Source of the DNA: Prosthecobacter dejongeii
Lineage (GTDB): Bacteria > Verrucomicrobiota > Verrucomicrobiia > Verrucomicrobiales > Verrucomicrobiaceae
DNA: 64,000 nucleotides
NCBI RefSeq assembly: GCF_014203045.1
Contig: NZ_JACHIF010000007.1
Location: 277,037 to 341,036 of the forward strand
Direction: 5' to 3'
Under the pieces are notes generated by a model. That model was not told the DNA's origin and did no database searches. It saw only the letters and a program-made list of their open reading frames with translations. The position numbers and the translations under genes are program-made. Of the stretch, positions 1 through 9,150 are shown piece by piece. The stretch's first letter is position 1. The number at the start of each line of letters is the position of its first letter.

Positions 1-1
1 T

Positions 2-217
2 CCGGCCATGCCGCCTATCTTCATCATCCATGGCGATGCCGATACCCTGGTGCCGGTGGATCAATCCCAACGTTTCCAAAAACGCGCCGCCGAGGTGGGC
101 CGCAAGGTCGAGGTGCTTGTCCGCCCCGGCAAAGGCCACGGCTGGTACACCATGCTCTGGGATGCGCATCTCTTTGCCGACTGGATGACCGAGCAGCTCT
201 CGTCGCCATCGCTTTAA
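2..217 (+). CDS. Alpha/beta hydrolase, C-terminal fragment (cut by window edge)
   Basis: Only the last 71 or so codons are in the window and the frame is open to the left edge, so the start lies outside. The visible part reads as the end of an alpha/beta-hydrolase fold (dienelactone hydrolase or prolyl-oligopeptidase-like): a strand followed by HGDADTLVP, where the Asp after HG is the usual triad acid, and GKGHGW, where the His would be the triad base. The nucleophile serine or cysteine is not in view, so the substrate cannot be inferred. It ends 51 bases before the first possible thrS start. Confidence 0.8.
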   Translation, partial: PAMPPIFIIHGDADTLVPVDQSQRFQKRAAEVGRKVEVLVRPGKGHGWYTMLWDAHLFADWMTEQLSSPSL

Positions 218-247
218 GCAGCCCTTCCTGCACCTTCCTTAAAATCT

Positions 248-270
248 CATGTCGCAAATTTCGCGACATG
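248..270. promoter_or_regulatory. Perfect 8-bp inverted repeat at the 5' end of thrS
   Basis: CATGTCGC at 248-255 is repeated as its exact reverse complement GCGACATG at 263-270, with a 7-base spacer. The right arm contains the first in-frame ATG (268) of thrS. The dyad is therefore either a small leader hairpin or an operator, and it favours the second ATG (295) as the real translation start. No T-run follows, so it is not a simple terminator. Function is inferred only. Confidence 0.45.
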
Positions 271-294
271 CGCCAGACTGCCCACCCCTTTCCC

Positions 295-2253
295 ATGTCC
301 ACCGAACGCAAGACCCTTGAAGAACGCGCCCAGATGTCCGACATCGAGCGCCTGCGCCACTCCTGTGCCCACATCATGGCCACCGCGATCCTGCGCATCT
401 GGCCAGACGCCCAGTTCGCCTACGGCCCGCCGATTGAAAACGGCTTCTATTACGACTTCAAGATGGCCCACCGCATCACCCCGGATGACTTCGAGAAGAT
501 CGAAACCGAGATGAAGAAAATTTCCAAGGAGAACCAGAAGTTCGAATGGAAAGGCATCACGCGTGAAGAAGCCAAGGCCATGGCCGAAAGCGGTCGCCTC
601 GGCGGCCTGTCCGAGCGCCCCGGCAACCCTAGTGTCTTCAAGCTAGACCTCATTGATAAGATTCCTGAAGGCGAGCAGATTTCTTGCTTCCAAAACGGCG
701 ATTTCATAGACCTCTGCGCAGGCCCTCACGTGGGCTACAGCGGTAAGTGCAAAAACGTCAAGCTGACTTCGGTCTCCTCCTCCTTTTACCTCGGCGATGA
801 GTCCAAAGGCCAGCTCCAGCGCCTTTACGGCACCGCTTTCCCGACCAAAGAAGAACTGGACGCCTACTTCGTGAATCTCGAAGAGGCCAAAAAGCGCGAC
901 CACCGCAAGCTGGGTAAGGAACTGAAGCTTTTCCACATTGATGAAGACGTGGGCCAGGGCCTCATCCTTTGGACGCCCAATGGGGCCGTGCTCCGCCAGG
1001 AGCTGCAAAACTTCATCGGCGAAGAGCTGCGCAAGCAGGGCTACCATCAGGTCTTCACCCCTCACATCGGCAAGCTGGCTCTCTACAAAACCAGCGGTCA
1101 CTTCCCATATTACAAGGACGCTCAGTTCCCGGCCATCATCGAGCAGGACCAGCTTGAAAAAATCGCCCACGAAGGTTGTGGCTGCGCCGAAATGACGGCC
1201 CGTCTGGATGCCGTCTCCGCCCAGTTTGCCAGCCAGCTCAATGAGCGCGCCGGCCGCGAAATCATCGGTCAGGATCGCATTATGGATCCGGAGAAGCTGC
1301 TCGACGGTTTCCTCCTGAAGCCGATGAACTGCCCGCATCACATCAAGATCTTCGCCAGTCAGCCCCACAGCTACCGGGATCTTCCCGTACGCCTGGCCGA
1401 GTTCGGCACCGTCTATCGCTGGGAGCAGAGCGGCGAGCTCAATGGCATGACGCGCGTGCGTGGTTTCACCCAGGATGATGCCCACCTTTTCTGCACGGAA
1501 GATCAAGTCGCCGCCGAAGTTCTCGGCTGTCTCAGCTTGGTGAAGATTGTGCTCAACACCCTCGGTATGACCGACTACCGTGTGCGTGTGGGGCTGCGTG
1601 ATCCGGATAACAATAAGTTCACTGGCAATCCCGCCCAGTGGGACAAGGCTGAAGCCGCTTGCCGCGAAGCTGCCGCCACCCTTGGTGTGCCCTTCACCGA
1701 GGAACCCGGCGAAGCCGCCTTCTACGGCCCGAAGATTGACTTTGTCATCAAGGACGTCATCGGCCGCGAATGGCAGCTTGGCACCGTGCAGGTGGACTAC
1801 GTCCTCCCTGTCCGTTTTGATCTCAGCTACAACGGCCCGGACAACAAGCCTCACCGCCCCGTGATGATCCACCGCGCCCCCTTCGGCAGCATGGAGCGTT
1901 TCTGCGGCGTGCTGATCGAGCACTTCGCCGGTCACTTCCCGACTTGGCTCGCCCCTGAGCAGGTGCGCATTCTCACCATCAGTGAGAAAACCGACGTCTT
2001 CGCTGCTGAGATTTTCGCCCAGCTCAAAGAGGCTGGCCTGCGCGTGACCCTCGACAACGATGCTGACAAGATCGGTGCCAAGATCCGCAAGGCTCAGCTC
2101 GACAAAATCCCCTACATGCTCGTCCTCGGCGAAAAAGAAGCCGCCGCCAATAGCGTCGCCATCCGCCACAGCAAGCGCGGCGACCTCGGCGTCAAATCCG
2201 TGGCCGAATTCCTCACTGACGTCACTGCCGAAGTGAAGGAACGGAAGCTGTAA
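295..2253 (+). CDS. thrS: Threonyl-tRNA synthetase lacking the TGS domain
   Basis: Cytoplasmic class II aminoacyl-tRNA synthetase that charges tRNA-Thr. From the ATG at 295 it has 652 residues. The editing (SAD) domain comes first: HSCAH near residues 22-26 and CAGPH near 141-145 supply the four editing-site His/Cys residues. The catalytic core follows with the zinc cysteine in PMNCPHH, the motif 2 region VRGFTQDDAHLF and motif 3 HRAPFGSMERF, and then a C-terminal anticodon-binding domain. The usual N-terminal TGS domain is absent. An extra stretch of roughly 55 residues, including CGCAEM, lies between YYKDAQFP and the PMNCPHH strand where the E. coli enzyme has a short loop. An upstream in-frame ATG at 268 would add nine residues but lies in a palindrome. 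A strong terminator follows. Confidence 0.96.
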   Translation: MSTERKTLEERAQMSDIERLRHSCAHIMATAILRIWPDAQFAYGPPIENGFYYDFKMAHRITPDDFEKIETEMKKISKENQKFEWKGITREEAKAMAESGRLGGLSERPGNPSVFKLDLIDKIPEGEQISCFQNGDFIDLCAGPHVGYSGKCKNVKLTSVSSSFYLGDESKGQLQRLYGTAFPTKEELDAYFVNLEEAKKRDHRKLGKELKLFHIDEDVGQGLILWTPNGAVLRQELQNFIGEELRKQGYHQVFTPHIGKLALYKTSGHFPYYKDAQFPAIIEQDQLEKIAHEGCGCAEMTARLDAVSAQFASQLNERAGREIIGQDRIMDPEKLLDGFLLKPMNCPHHIKIFASQPHSYRDLPVRLAEFGTVYRWEQSGELNGMTRVRGFTQDDAHLFCTEDQVAAEVLGCLSLVKIVLNTLGMTDYRVRVGLRDPDNNKFTGNPAQWDKAEAACREAAATLGVPFTEEPGEAAFYGPKIDFVIKDVIGREWQLGTVQVDYVLPVRFDLSYNGPDNKPHRPVMIHRAPFGSMERFCGVLIEHFAGHFPTWLAPEQVRILTISEKTDVFAAEIFAQLKEAGLRVTLDNDADKIGAKIRKAQLDKIPYMLVLGEKEAAANSVAIRHSKRGDLGVKSVAEFLTDVTAEVKERKL

Positions 2254-2274
2254 GCCGACTGTCAAAAATTCAAA

Positions 2275-2307
2275 AGCGGGCAGGGTTTTCCCTGTCCGCT
2301 TTTTTTC
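2275..2307 (+). terminator. Rho-independent terminator of thrS
   Basis: An 11-bp stem, AGCGGGCAGGG paired with CCCTGTCCGCT (one G-T wobble), closes a TTTT loop and runs directly into seven Ts. It starts 22 bases after the thrS stop codon. Confidence 0.92.
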
Positions 2308-2396
2308 TGACGAAGGATCTGGGGCGTCCGCTGGTGTGTAGGCTTCTCCTGACACTCGCCCGCTTGAGAACTTTTGTTCTCGCGCCAGTATTTCGC

Positions 2397-2894
2397 ATGA
2401 ATACTGCTCCTAGCTTCAAACTCCTCTTCGTATGCCTCGGCAACATTTGCCGTTCTCCCGCAGCCGAGGGCGTCATGCGCCGAGTAGTCGTGGAGGCAGG
2501 CTTGGGCGAAACCATTCACATTGACTCGGCTGGCACCGCTGGCTGGCACACCGGCAAGCGGGCCGATGAACGCATGAGGGCTGCAGCTCAATCTCGTGGG
2601 CTAGAACTCACCAGCTTTGCCCGCCAAGTGCGGGATGCGGATCTCTCCGAATATGACCTTGTTCTGGTGATGGACCGCAGCAATCACCAGGATATTCGCG
2701 CCTTCGACCGCGAAAAACTTCATGCGACCAAAGTGCGCCTCTTCTGCGAGTTCTGCACGGATCACGAAGAAACCGAAGTGCCCGACCCTTACTACGGGGG
2801 ACCGGAAGGTTTTGAAAAAGTGCTCGATCTCCTCGAAGACGGCTGCGCTGGGGTCTTGAGACATGTGCAAGGGCAGTTGAAGTCTCGCGTCTGA
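2397..2894 (+). CDS. Low-molecular-weight protein-tyrosine phosphatase
   Basis: A 165-residue cytosolic phosphatase of the LMW-PTP/Wzb/ArsC-like fold. The P-loop CLGNICRS lies at residues 13-20, with nucleophile Cys13 and Arg19, and the general acid is Asp130 in the DPYYGG motif, typical of true LMW tyrosine phosphatases rather than arsenate reductases. The ATG at 2397 is chosen because it puts the P-loop at the standard distance from the N terminus; an open frame extends upstream to 2334 with no family similarity. It stands alone after the thrS terminator, without exopolysaccharide or arsenic genes beside it, so the substrate is open. Confidence 0.92.
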   Translation: MNTAPSFKLLFVCLGNICRSPAAEGVMRRVVVEAGLGETIHIDSAGTAGWHTGKRADERMRAAAQSRGLELTSFARQVRDADLSEYDLVLVMDRSNHQDIRAFDREKLHATKVRLFCEFCTDHEETEVPDPYYGGPEGFEKVLDLLEDGCAGVLRHVQGQLKSRV

Positions 2895-2954
2895 GTCTCC
2901 CCCCACATTTCGTGCTGGCCATGCTGCCTGGTTTCTGACTAAACCGTCCCTGTC

Positions 2955-3998
2955 ATGAATGCCCGTATTGCCTTGGTCCTCCTTTCCTGCCTTCTTAGCA
3001 TCGCCACAGGGCTGGTTTTATCTCGTGGCAAAGGCGACTCTACAGCAAAAAAGAATGACAGTCTTGTCGTTGGCCTCAGCATGGACACGCTAAAGGAAGA
3101 GCGCTGGATCGGTGACCGCGACCTCTTTGTAGCCAAGGCTCGCGAGCTCGGTGCCGAGGTTCTGGTCGAGTCCGCCAACAGCGATGATACCCGCCAGCTT
3201 CGCGATGTGGAAAGCCTCATCACCCGTGGGGTGGATGCACTCGTCATCATTCCTCACAATGGTGCCGCCATGGCCCGTGCCGTCGAAATGGCCCATGCAG
3301 AAGGCATCCCCGTACTTTCCTATGACCGGCTCATCACCGGGGCCGATACCGACCTCTACATCACCTTCGACAACGTCAAGGTGGGCGAGCTCCAGGCCCA
3401 GTTCATCTCCGACCGCCTTCCGCCCCAGGGCAAGCTTCGTCTCATCCGCATCTATGGGGCAAAGACGGATAACAACGCCGTGCTCTTCAAGCAGGGCCAG
3501 GACAACATCCTGAACCCTCTCATCCAGTCCGGCCGCATCGAGGTTGTCTTTGAAGATTGGGCCGAAGACTGGAAACCCGAGAACGCCAAAAAGATCACCA
3601 ACGCCGCCATCACCAAAGCCGGGCAGGGGATTGATGCCATCCTCGCCAGCAACGATGGCACCGCAGGCGGAGCCATCCAGGCTTTGATCGAAGAAGGCCT
3701 CGCTGGCAAAGTCATCGTCACTGGCCAGGATGCCGATCTCGCCGGCTGCCAGCGCATCGTCGCAGGCACCCAAACGATGACTGTTTATAAACCCCTCAGT
3801 GTCCTCGCCAAGCAGGCCGCAGACCTCGCCGTCAAGCTCGCCTCCCGCCGCCCCATCATTGCCAAAGAAGAAAGCGACAATGGCAAAGTCAAAGTCCCCT
3901 CCGTCTTCCTGCCCATCCATTCAGTGACGAAGGAAAACCTCCGCGAAACTGTCGTCAAAGACGGCTTCCGCTCCGCCAAAGACGTTTACGGCGAGTAA
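2955..3998 (+). CDS. XylF-like periplasmic sugar-binding protein of an ABC importer
   Basis: 347 residues: an N-terminal hydrophobic export signal (about residues 4-22) followed by a periplasmic binding protein type 1 fold (Peripla_BP_4). The opening strand VVGLSMDTLKEERW, the segment SYDRLITGADTDLYITFDN and the hinge segment ILASNDGTAGGAIQAL are typical of D-xylose-binding XylF proteins. It should bind a monosaccharide in the periplasm and deliver it to a membrane permease. No permease or ATPase adjoins it; a XylH-like permease lies about 32 kb away at 35837. Family assignment is firm, sugar specificity is inferred. Confidence 0.88.
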   Translation: MNARIALVLLSCLLSIATGLVLSRGKGDSTAKKNDSLVVGLSMDTLKEERWIGDRDLFVAKARELGAEVLVESANSDDTRQLRDVESLITRGVDALVIIPHNGAAMARAVEMAHAEGIPVLSYDRLITGADTDLYITFDNVKVGELQAQFISDRLPPQGKLRLIRIYGAKTDNNAVLFKQGQDNILNPLIQSGRIEVVFEDWAEDWKPENAKKITNAAITKAGQGIDAILASNDGTAGGAIQALIEEGLAGKVIVTGQDADLAGCQRIVAGTQTMTVYKPLSVLAKQAADLAVKLASRRPIIAKEESDNGKVKVPSVFLPIHSVTKENLRETVVKDGFRSAKDVYGE

Positions 3999-4055
3999 CC
4001 TACCAGTGATTATAACAAACTCAAAGTTAGGCCCTGTATCCGCCTAGACACACTT

Positions 4056-4880
4056 TCAAAAGACCTGCATCGAGAACCCGGTAAAAACATATCGCTGCCG
4101 CAATTCTTCCCGTGACAGCAGCTCGCGTCCCCGCAGTGGATCTCCCACCACTAATTTCCCAGTTTTATCCTCGCCTAGTAAGGCAATGAAGTGCCCTGTA
4201 TTTCCGAACCTCACACCGACCATGGCTACAGTTGGATCGTTTTTTGATTCCCTCGGTTCCATCACAGGCGTAGCTGATAAAAACAAGGGCTCATCCGTGG
4301 AGAGTTGAAACTTTACCTGCAATCCCCTTTGCCGAATGGCCCGTGCCAGATACCAAGCCTCCGTTCCGCTTGTGTAAGAATGGGCTTCTTCAGCAATCAC
4401 GGCTTCGGTCACAATGATCCCATGATGGCGCAATAGGCTTGCTGTGGAGGCTGCACCACAAGTCGAATATGTGCTTTGCCGGCAAACCTTTCCATCCCAT
4501 TGATCACGCAGGGCCCCTTCATGGAATGGCCCCAAAAAGGGTTTCACGAAAGGCACGGTTACAAACAGTACCACTAGCAGCAATGACAGTATGCGGCTGA
4601 TAGGCCCTACCAGACTGGCCACGACTCCTCCGGCAATACCGATCAAGATAAGACAGGCTTCGATGCGCGGCCAGGACCGGAACTCATAATACCAGGCTGG
4701 CACCTCCACCACATGCGCGTAATAGGCCGCAAAGCTGGCTCCAGGAAGCGCTAAAACTAAAGTTGTTAGTGTCCAAACAACTCGCTTTTTAACTGGTATT
4801 CTCTTCGCCGCCCCATAGCTCACGAAAAATGCCAGAAGAGCAAAAGTCGCACAAATAAGGCCTAACCAGTTGGGAAACAT
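4056..4880 (-). CDS. C39-like cysteine peptidase domain membrane protein
   Basis: 274 residues. About four hydrophobic segments occupy residues 4-20, 36-56, 74-92 and 97-115, followed by a soluble domain. That domain carries a papain-like C39 signature: Gln135 and Cys141 in QSTYSTCGAAS, His230 in GHFIALL and Asp247 in GDPLRG. This is the arrangement of C39-family peptidases, which in exporters cut double-glycine leaders, but here there is no ABC transporter domain, so it is a stand-alone membrane-anchored version. The neighbour upstream on the same strand is a TlpA-like protein, 82 bases away, possibly co-transcribed. Its substrate is unknown. Confidence 0.78.
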   Translation of the reverse strand: MFPNWLGLICATFALLAFFVSYGAAKRIPVKKRVVWTLTTLVLALPGASFAAYYAHVVEVPAWYYEFRSWPRIEACLILIGIAGGVVASLVGPISRILSLLLVVLFVTVPFVKPFLGPFHEGALRDQWDGKVCRQSTYSTCGAASTASLLRHHGIIVTEAVIAEEAHSYTSGTEAWYLARAIRQRGLQVKFQLSTDEPLFLSATPVMEPRESKNDPTVAMVGVRFGNTGHFIALLGEDKTGKLVVGDPLRGRELLSREELRQRYVFTGFSMQVF

Positions 4881-4962
4881 AAAGGAGGAAGGCTCATCCT
4901 GCGCAGAAGCAGCTTACACCGCCAAGCTCAAAGACAAGAACCTACCTTTTTTAAGCCTATCC

Positions 4963-6012
4963 TTAGATGTCTTTCACCTTTTCCCGCACGGCTTCCAGGC
5001 TCGTCTGCTTCAGCACGATTTTCCCATCGGGTCCGATCAAATAAAATGTCGGAAAGTTGCGGAGATTGAAGAGGGTGGTGATGGGACCGGAGGTGGTGCC
5101 ATCAGACCAATTGCGAAAGTGCACGTTGTAATCGGCATAGGCTTTGCGCGCCTCTTCAGGAATGTCGGTGTTGATGCCCAGTACGATGATGGGTTTTTCC
5201 TTCATATCCGTGACAAACTGATTCACCATAGGCAACGCACTGTGGCAGGCATGACACCAGCCCCCCCAAAAGATCAACATCACATGCTGGCCACGATGAT
5301 CGCTGAGTTTGAAGGACTGACCCTCCAGATCCTTTCCCTCAATTTCGGGTGCCGGACTGCCAACGGAAAGATTGCCCATTTCAAAAAGCATCCGCCCGGC
5401 TTGGTCAGCAATCGGGAAACCTTGAATGGTCACCTGACCATGGGTAGCGACGATTTCTTGGAAACAATCCATCGCTCGTGTCTTGGCCACTTCCGCTTCG
5501 GAGGGAGAAAGTGCTGCATCAAAACGCCTAAAATACTGCATGCCCAGCGCATACAAAGCCGCCGCTTTTTCTTCGGGGTACGGGTTTTTTTGCTGAATCG
5601 CCTCCAGAATCGGCTCGACTTTATCCAGGGGCTGAAACTCCAAAGCCTTTACCGCTGGGGCAATGCCCTGAAGGCTAACATGAGTGGTGGCCAAGAGCGA
5701 AAGGGCTGTTTGAGATTCAGGAAAGGCCGCTGCCTGAGTAAGAAGCCAAACAATGCCCGTCGTGCTGCCCGGATCCCCGGGTGCTGCCTGCACAAGCGCC
5801 AGAACCCGGGTAGCATATGGGGCTGCACTGGGGATGGTGGACCGATGCTGCGCACGCTCTTCTTCCGTTTTGGCGGCGATTATTTTTTGAGTGTTTGCGC
5901 GGACACTAGTCTCGTATTCATCAATGATGCTTCGCACCTGCTGCTGCACTGTCTGCGCTTGTAGTGAAGAAAAGAACGTTAGGCCAAAAGCGAGGAAGAC
6001 GAGGCATTTCAT
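4963..6012 (-). CDS. TlpA-like thioredoxin-fold protein, exported
   Basis: 349 residues. It has a Sec signal peptide (about residues 1-19, ending LQAQ), then a helical N-terminal region of about 200 residues without a clear family, then an AhpC/TSA-TlpA thioredoxin domain. The redox motif is WCHAC with Cys253 and Cys256, and the conserved cis-Pro region is NFPTFYLIGPDG. Such proteins reduce or rearrange disulfides outside the cytoplasm, often during cytochrome c maturation. The cytochrome and ResB/CcsA genes are elsewhere in the window (37-44 kb), so a link is only suggestive. Confidence 0.88.
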   Translation of the reverse strand: MKCLVFLAFGLTFFSSLQAQTVQQQVRSIIDEYETSVRANTQKIIAAKTEEERAQHRSTIPSAAPYATRVLALVQAAPGDPGSTTGIVWLLTQAAAFPESQTALSLLATTHVSLQGIAPAVKALEFQPLDKVEPILEAIQQKNPYPEEKAAALYALGMQYFRRFDAALSPSEAEVAKTRAMDCFQEIVATHGQVTIQGFPIADQAGRMLFEMGNLSVGSPAPEIEGKDLEGQSFKLSDHRGQHVMLIFWGGWCHACHSALPMVNQFVTDMKEKPIIVLGINTDIPEEARKAYADYNVHFRNWSDGTTSGPITTLFNLRNFPTFYLIGPDGKIVLKQTSLEAVREKVKDI

Positions 6013-6148
6013 AACACAAGGCTGAGCACGGAAGAGAAGACTCTTAGAACGAGAATTTAATTTATGGTAATTATAAGGAATTGCAAATTGAAAGTGAACT
6101 TAACCTTAACGATTTGAGCCCCACTGAACTCTATGCGATGAAACAGGA

Positions 6149-7225
6149 ATGAAGATTTTGGCCGCAATGTCAGGAGGGGTGGACAGCAGTGTCGCTACGG
6201 CACTACTCGTCCAGGAAGGGCATGAGGTGGTGGGGGCCTACATGAAAAACTGGATCAACGAAGAAAACATCGTGGGGCATTGCCCGTGGGAGGAAGACAT
6301 CGTGGATGCACGTGCGGTGGCGGATCAACTCGGCATCGAGTTTCACGTCGTGAATCTCATGCGTGAATATCGCGAGCGCGTGGTCAAATACCTCCTGGAA
6401 GGTTACCAGGATGGCATCACGCCAAATCCTGATGTGATGTGCAATCGCGAAATGAAATTCGGTGTTCTCTGGGACTGGGCGAAAGAGCGCGGATTTGATG
6501 CCATCGCCACCGGGCATTATGCGAAGAAAGGCTCAGATGAGCTGTCCATCCTGCGTGGGGCCGACCCCAACAAAGACCAGACCTATTTCCTGGCGATGAT
6601 GAAGCCGGAGCAGGTCCACATCTCCCGCTTTCCCATCGGCCACCTTTTAAAACCTGAGCTTCGGGAGGAAGCCCGCAAACTGGGACTTAAAACTGCTGAC
6701 AAAAAAGACAGCCAAGGCATCTGCTTCATTGGTGAAGTGAAGATGGAAGACTTCCTGCGCACTTTTGTAGAGGATAAACCCGGCCCCATTGTGAATCTGG
6801 AAGGCAAGGTGCTGGGCGAACATCGCGGCCTGCATCTCTACACCCTCGGCCAGCGCAAAGGTATCGGCGTCGCCAGCAACCTCTATAAGCAGGCCTACGT
6901 GGTCGTCGCTAAACATCACGAAAAAAACGAGCTCGTCATCGCCATCGAGCGTCCGGATACTCCGCTCCTATGGGCGCGCAAATGCACTCTTACGGGCCTT
7001 TCCACCACCGGCTTGCCATTCGATGCCCCTCGCCTCCTTCAGGCCCAGCCCCGCTACCGCTGCCCCGCAGGAGATGCCGAATTCCGTCCCCTGGGCGATG
7101 GAAGGGCAGAGCTCATCTACGCCCAGCCTCAGCGCGCCCTCACCCCCGGCCAGATCTGCGCTCTTTACGAAAATGATCGTTTGTTAGGTGGAGCGGTGTT
7201 CGAGCACATTGACTACGAGTCCTAG
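6149..7225 (+). CDS. mnmA: tRNA-specific 2-thiouridylase
   Basis: 358 residues. It installs the 2-thio group on U34 of tRNAs for Lys, Glu and Gln, using ATP to activate the uridine. The PP-loop SGGVDSS is at residues 8-14, the first catalytic cysteine is Cys98 in [12 protein letters not shown], and the second is Cys192 in [14 protein letters not shown] and KDQTYFL are also present. A GA-rich GGA precedes the ATG at a short distance, one of the few Shine-Dalgarno-like sequences here. It is divergent from the TlpA-like gene, with a 136-base shared upstream region. Confidence 0.96.
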   Translation: MKILAAMSGGVDSSVATALLVQEGHEVVGAYMKNWINEENIVGHCPWEEDIVDARAVADQLGIEFHVVNLMREYRERVVKYLLEGYQDGITPNPDVMCNREMKFGVLWDWAKERGFDAIATGHYAKKGSDELSILRGADPNKDQTYFLAMMKPEQVHISRFPIGHLLKPELREEARKLGLKTADKKDSQGICFIGEVKMEDFLRTFVEDKPGPIVNLEGKVLGEHRGLHLYTLGQRKGIGVASNLYKQAYVVVAKHHEKNELVIAIERPDTPLLWARKCTLTGLSTTGLPFDAPRLLQAQPRYRCPAGDAEFRPLGDGRAELIYAQPQRALTPGQICALYENDRLLGGAVFEHIDYES

Positions 7226-7282
7226 CCCCTTGTATTTGTCCTCATTCATGATAGACCTTGGGTCAGGAAGTTCGGTCCCATC

Positions 7283-7519
7283 TTGGCCATTCTTTTGGCC
7301 CTCATCATCTCACTGGCAGGAGTGTCCATGATGGCAACGACTTGGCTCGGCTTTGAGAAAGGGGAAATCAAAATCGAGGGCAGACGCAATTCTCATCTCT
7401 ACCAAAAGGCCAAAGATCCCATCGCCTATTGGATGACTATTTCAGTGAAAGGTGTCTTGGGCTGCGGCCTTTGCGGCTTCAGCATCAGAATACTCCGCCG
7501 TTCCTTGCGCTCCCGTTAG
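7283..7519 (+). CDS. Small putative membrane protein
   Basis: 78 residues beginning with a TTG codon. A hydrophobic segment at the N terminus (AILLALIISLAGVSMMATTWLGF) and a second weaker one near residues 50-68 suggest a small membrane protein with a basic C terminus. No family recognised. There is no ATG in frame upstream before a stop at 7223, so the start is uncertain. It follows mnmA by 57 bases on the same strand and ends close to the convergent uvrC. It could be spurious. Confidence 0.4.
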   Translation: MAILLALIISLAGVSMMATTWLGFEKGEIKIEGRRNSHLYQKAKDPIAYWMTISVKGVLGCGLCGFSIRILRRSLRSR

Positions 7520-7569
7520 TCTGGTAGCCCACACAGTTCTCTGTATAGGGAGCAGCCTTGAAATCCTCA

Positions 7570-9150
7570 TCACTCTCCACCCCGCGAGACCAAGAAATCC
7601 ACGATGGTCTCCGCTAGGGTGCTACTGATCCCGGGCACCTTCGAGATCTCCTCTGGGGTCGCTTTGCGTAGCCGCGCCACCGAGCCAAATTTCTTCAACA
7701 GCGTCGCTTTGCGCGCTTGGCTCACCCCCGGGCAATCATCCAGCAGGCTTTCCTCCACCCGTTTGCCTAACAAAAGTTGGTGATATCCGTTGGCCCATCG
7801 GTGGGCCTCATCGCGGATGCGTTGTAGCAGCTTCAGCGCCCCCATCTCATGCGGCAGCACCAGCGGGTCCGGCTCATGCGGCCGATAGATTTCCTCGCGC
7901 TCTTTCGCCAGGCCGATGATCGGCAGATCAGAAAGCCCCAGCCGCTGCAGCTCCTTCATCGCCATGCCGAGTTGTCCCTTGCCACCATCCACGATGACCA
8001 GATCCGGCAGCCGGACGAATTTCTTCTTTTTTTCAGACGGCAGCTCCGGCAGCTTCGCAGATTCCAGTCGGCGCATCATCTCCAGCGGTGTTTCCTGGGA
8101 GTAGTCCGCCTCCTCGCCCATCACTTCTCGGCCCTCCAGCAGGATGCGCGAAAATCGGCGGCGGATCACCTCCGCCATGCTGATGAAGTCATTCTGCCCC
8201 GTCACCGCGCGGATGCGGTAGCGGCGGTAGTTGGCATTGTCCGGCGTACCATCCTTGAAGCGCACCATGCTGGCCACGCAGTGCGCTGTGCCGATGTTCG
8301 CAATGTCAAAGCACTCCATCACCAGCGGCGGTTTGCCCAGGCCCAGGGCCTCCTGCAGCTCCTTCACATCCGCCATCGGGTCCAGGGTGGAGATCACCTT
8401 CGCCCGCGCCCCGCGTTGGAAGCTGCGCGTCGGGCTCAGCGTCTTCTTCAGGTCCTCCACCATGTCCCGCAGCTCAGCCGCCTTTTCAAAGTCCAGCTTC
8501 ATCGCCGCCTTCTGCATCTCCTCCTCCAGCAGCGAGACCAGGTCCTTTGTCCCTTTCCCATCGAGGAAGGAACACGCCTGCTCCATGCGCTGCCGGTACT
8601 CTTCCACGCTCACCCGCCCGATGCACGGCGCGCAGCAGTTCTTGATGATGTCGTTGGAGCAATGTTTGTAGTCCTGCTCATCCGGGCGGATGGGGCGGCA
8701 GACCCGCAGACCAAACTTCTTGTTAAGCCAGTTCAGCGTCGTGCGCAGCGCACCCGAATGGGCAAACGGCCCAAAGTAGCGCGCCCCGTCATCCCGCTTC
8801 ATTCGCGTCAGGGTGAACTTGGGAAAGTCGTCCTGCAGATTCACCCGCACCATTAGGAAGCGTTTGTCATCGCGGAAGCTGATGTTGTACTTCGGCCGGA
8901 ATTCCTTGATCAGCTTCCCCTCCAGCAGAAGCGACTCCGGCTCATTGCGCACCTGGTGGATGTCGAAATCCCAGATGCTGGCGATCAGTGCCCGCGTCTT
9001 CCGGTCCACCAGCTTGGAGCGCGCCGGGGTAAAGTAGTTCGACAACCGCTTGCGCAGGTCCCGCGCCTTCCCCACATAGATCACGCTGTTCAGTCGGTCC
9101 CGCATCACATACACCCCCGGCGTGTGGGGCACATCACGCAGTTTCGCCAT
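7570..9150 (-). CDS. uvrC: Excinuclease ABC subunit C
   Basis: Nucleotide excision repair nuclease that makes both incisions around a lesion marked by UvrA/UvrB. In order: a GIY-YIG endonuclease domain (TPGVYVM, then VIYVGKA), a cysteine cluster, a UVR domain that contacts UvrB, the RNase H-like domain with ECFDI and VDGGKGQL, and a C-terminal helix-hairpin-helix pair (DCPGVSQARK and VPGISSTLAE). The ATG at 9150 gives 526 residues and a normal short lead into the GIY domain. The frame also offers GTG at 9180 and TTG at 9231, giving up to 553 residues. Confidence 0.95.
   Translation of the reverse strand: MAKLRDVPHTPGVYVMRDRLNSVIYVGKARDLRKRLSNYFTPARSKLVDRKTRALIASIWDFDIHQVRNEPESLLLEGKLIKEFRPKYNISFRDDKRFLMVRVNLQDDFPKFTLTRMKRDDGARYFGPFAHSGALRTTLNWLNKKFGLRVCRPIRPDEQDYKHCSNDIIKNCCAPCIGRVSVEEYRQRMEQACSFLDGKGTKDLVSLLEEEMQKAAMKLDFEKAAELRDMVEDLKKTLSPTRSFQRGARAKVISTLDPMADVKELQEALGLGKPPLVMECFDIANIGTAHCVASMVRFKDGTPDNANYRRYRIRAVTGQNDFISMAEVIRRRFSRILLEGREVMGEEADYSQETPLEMMRRLESAKLPELPSEKKKKFVRLPDLVIVDGGKGQLGMAMKELQRLGLSDLPIIGLAKEREEIYRPHEPDPLVLPHEMGALKLLQRIRDEAHRWANGYHQLLLGKRVEESLLDDCPGVSQARKATLLKKFGSVARLRKATPEEISKVPGISSTLAETIVDFLVSRGGE

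Noticed and set aside
643..2355. 570-codon open frame on the minus strand across thrS
   Set aside because: It mirrors a strongly supported plus-strand gene with all ThrRS motifs and its own protein has no domain; it is a codon-bias shadow.
4870..5964. 364-codon plus-strand frame opposite the TlpA-like gene
   Set aside because: The minus strand encodes a signal peptide and a thioredoxin domain with CXXC; the plus frame has no domain.
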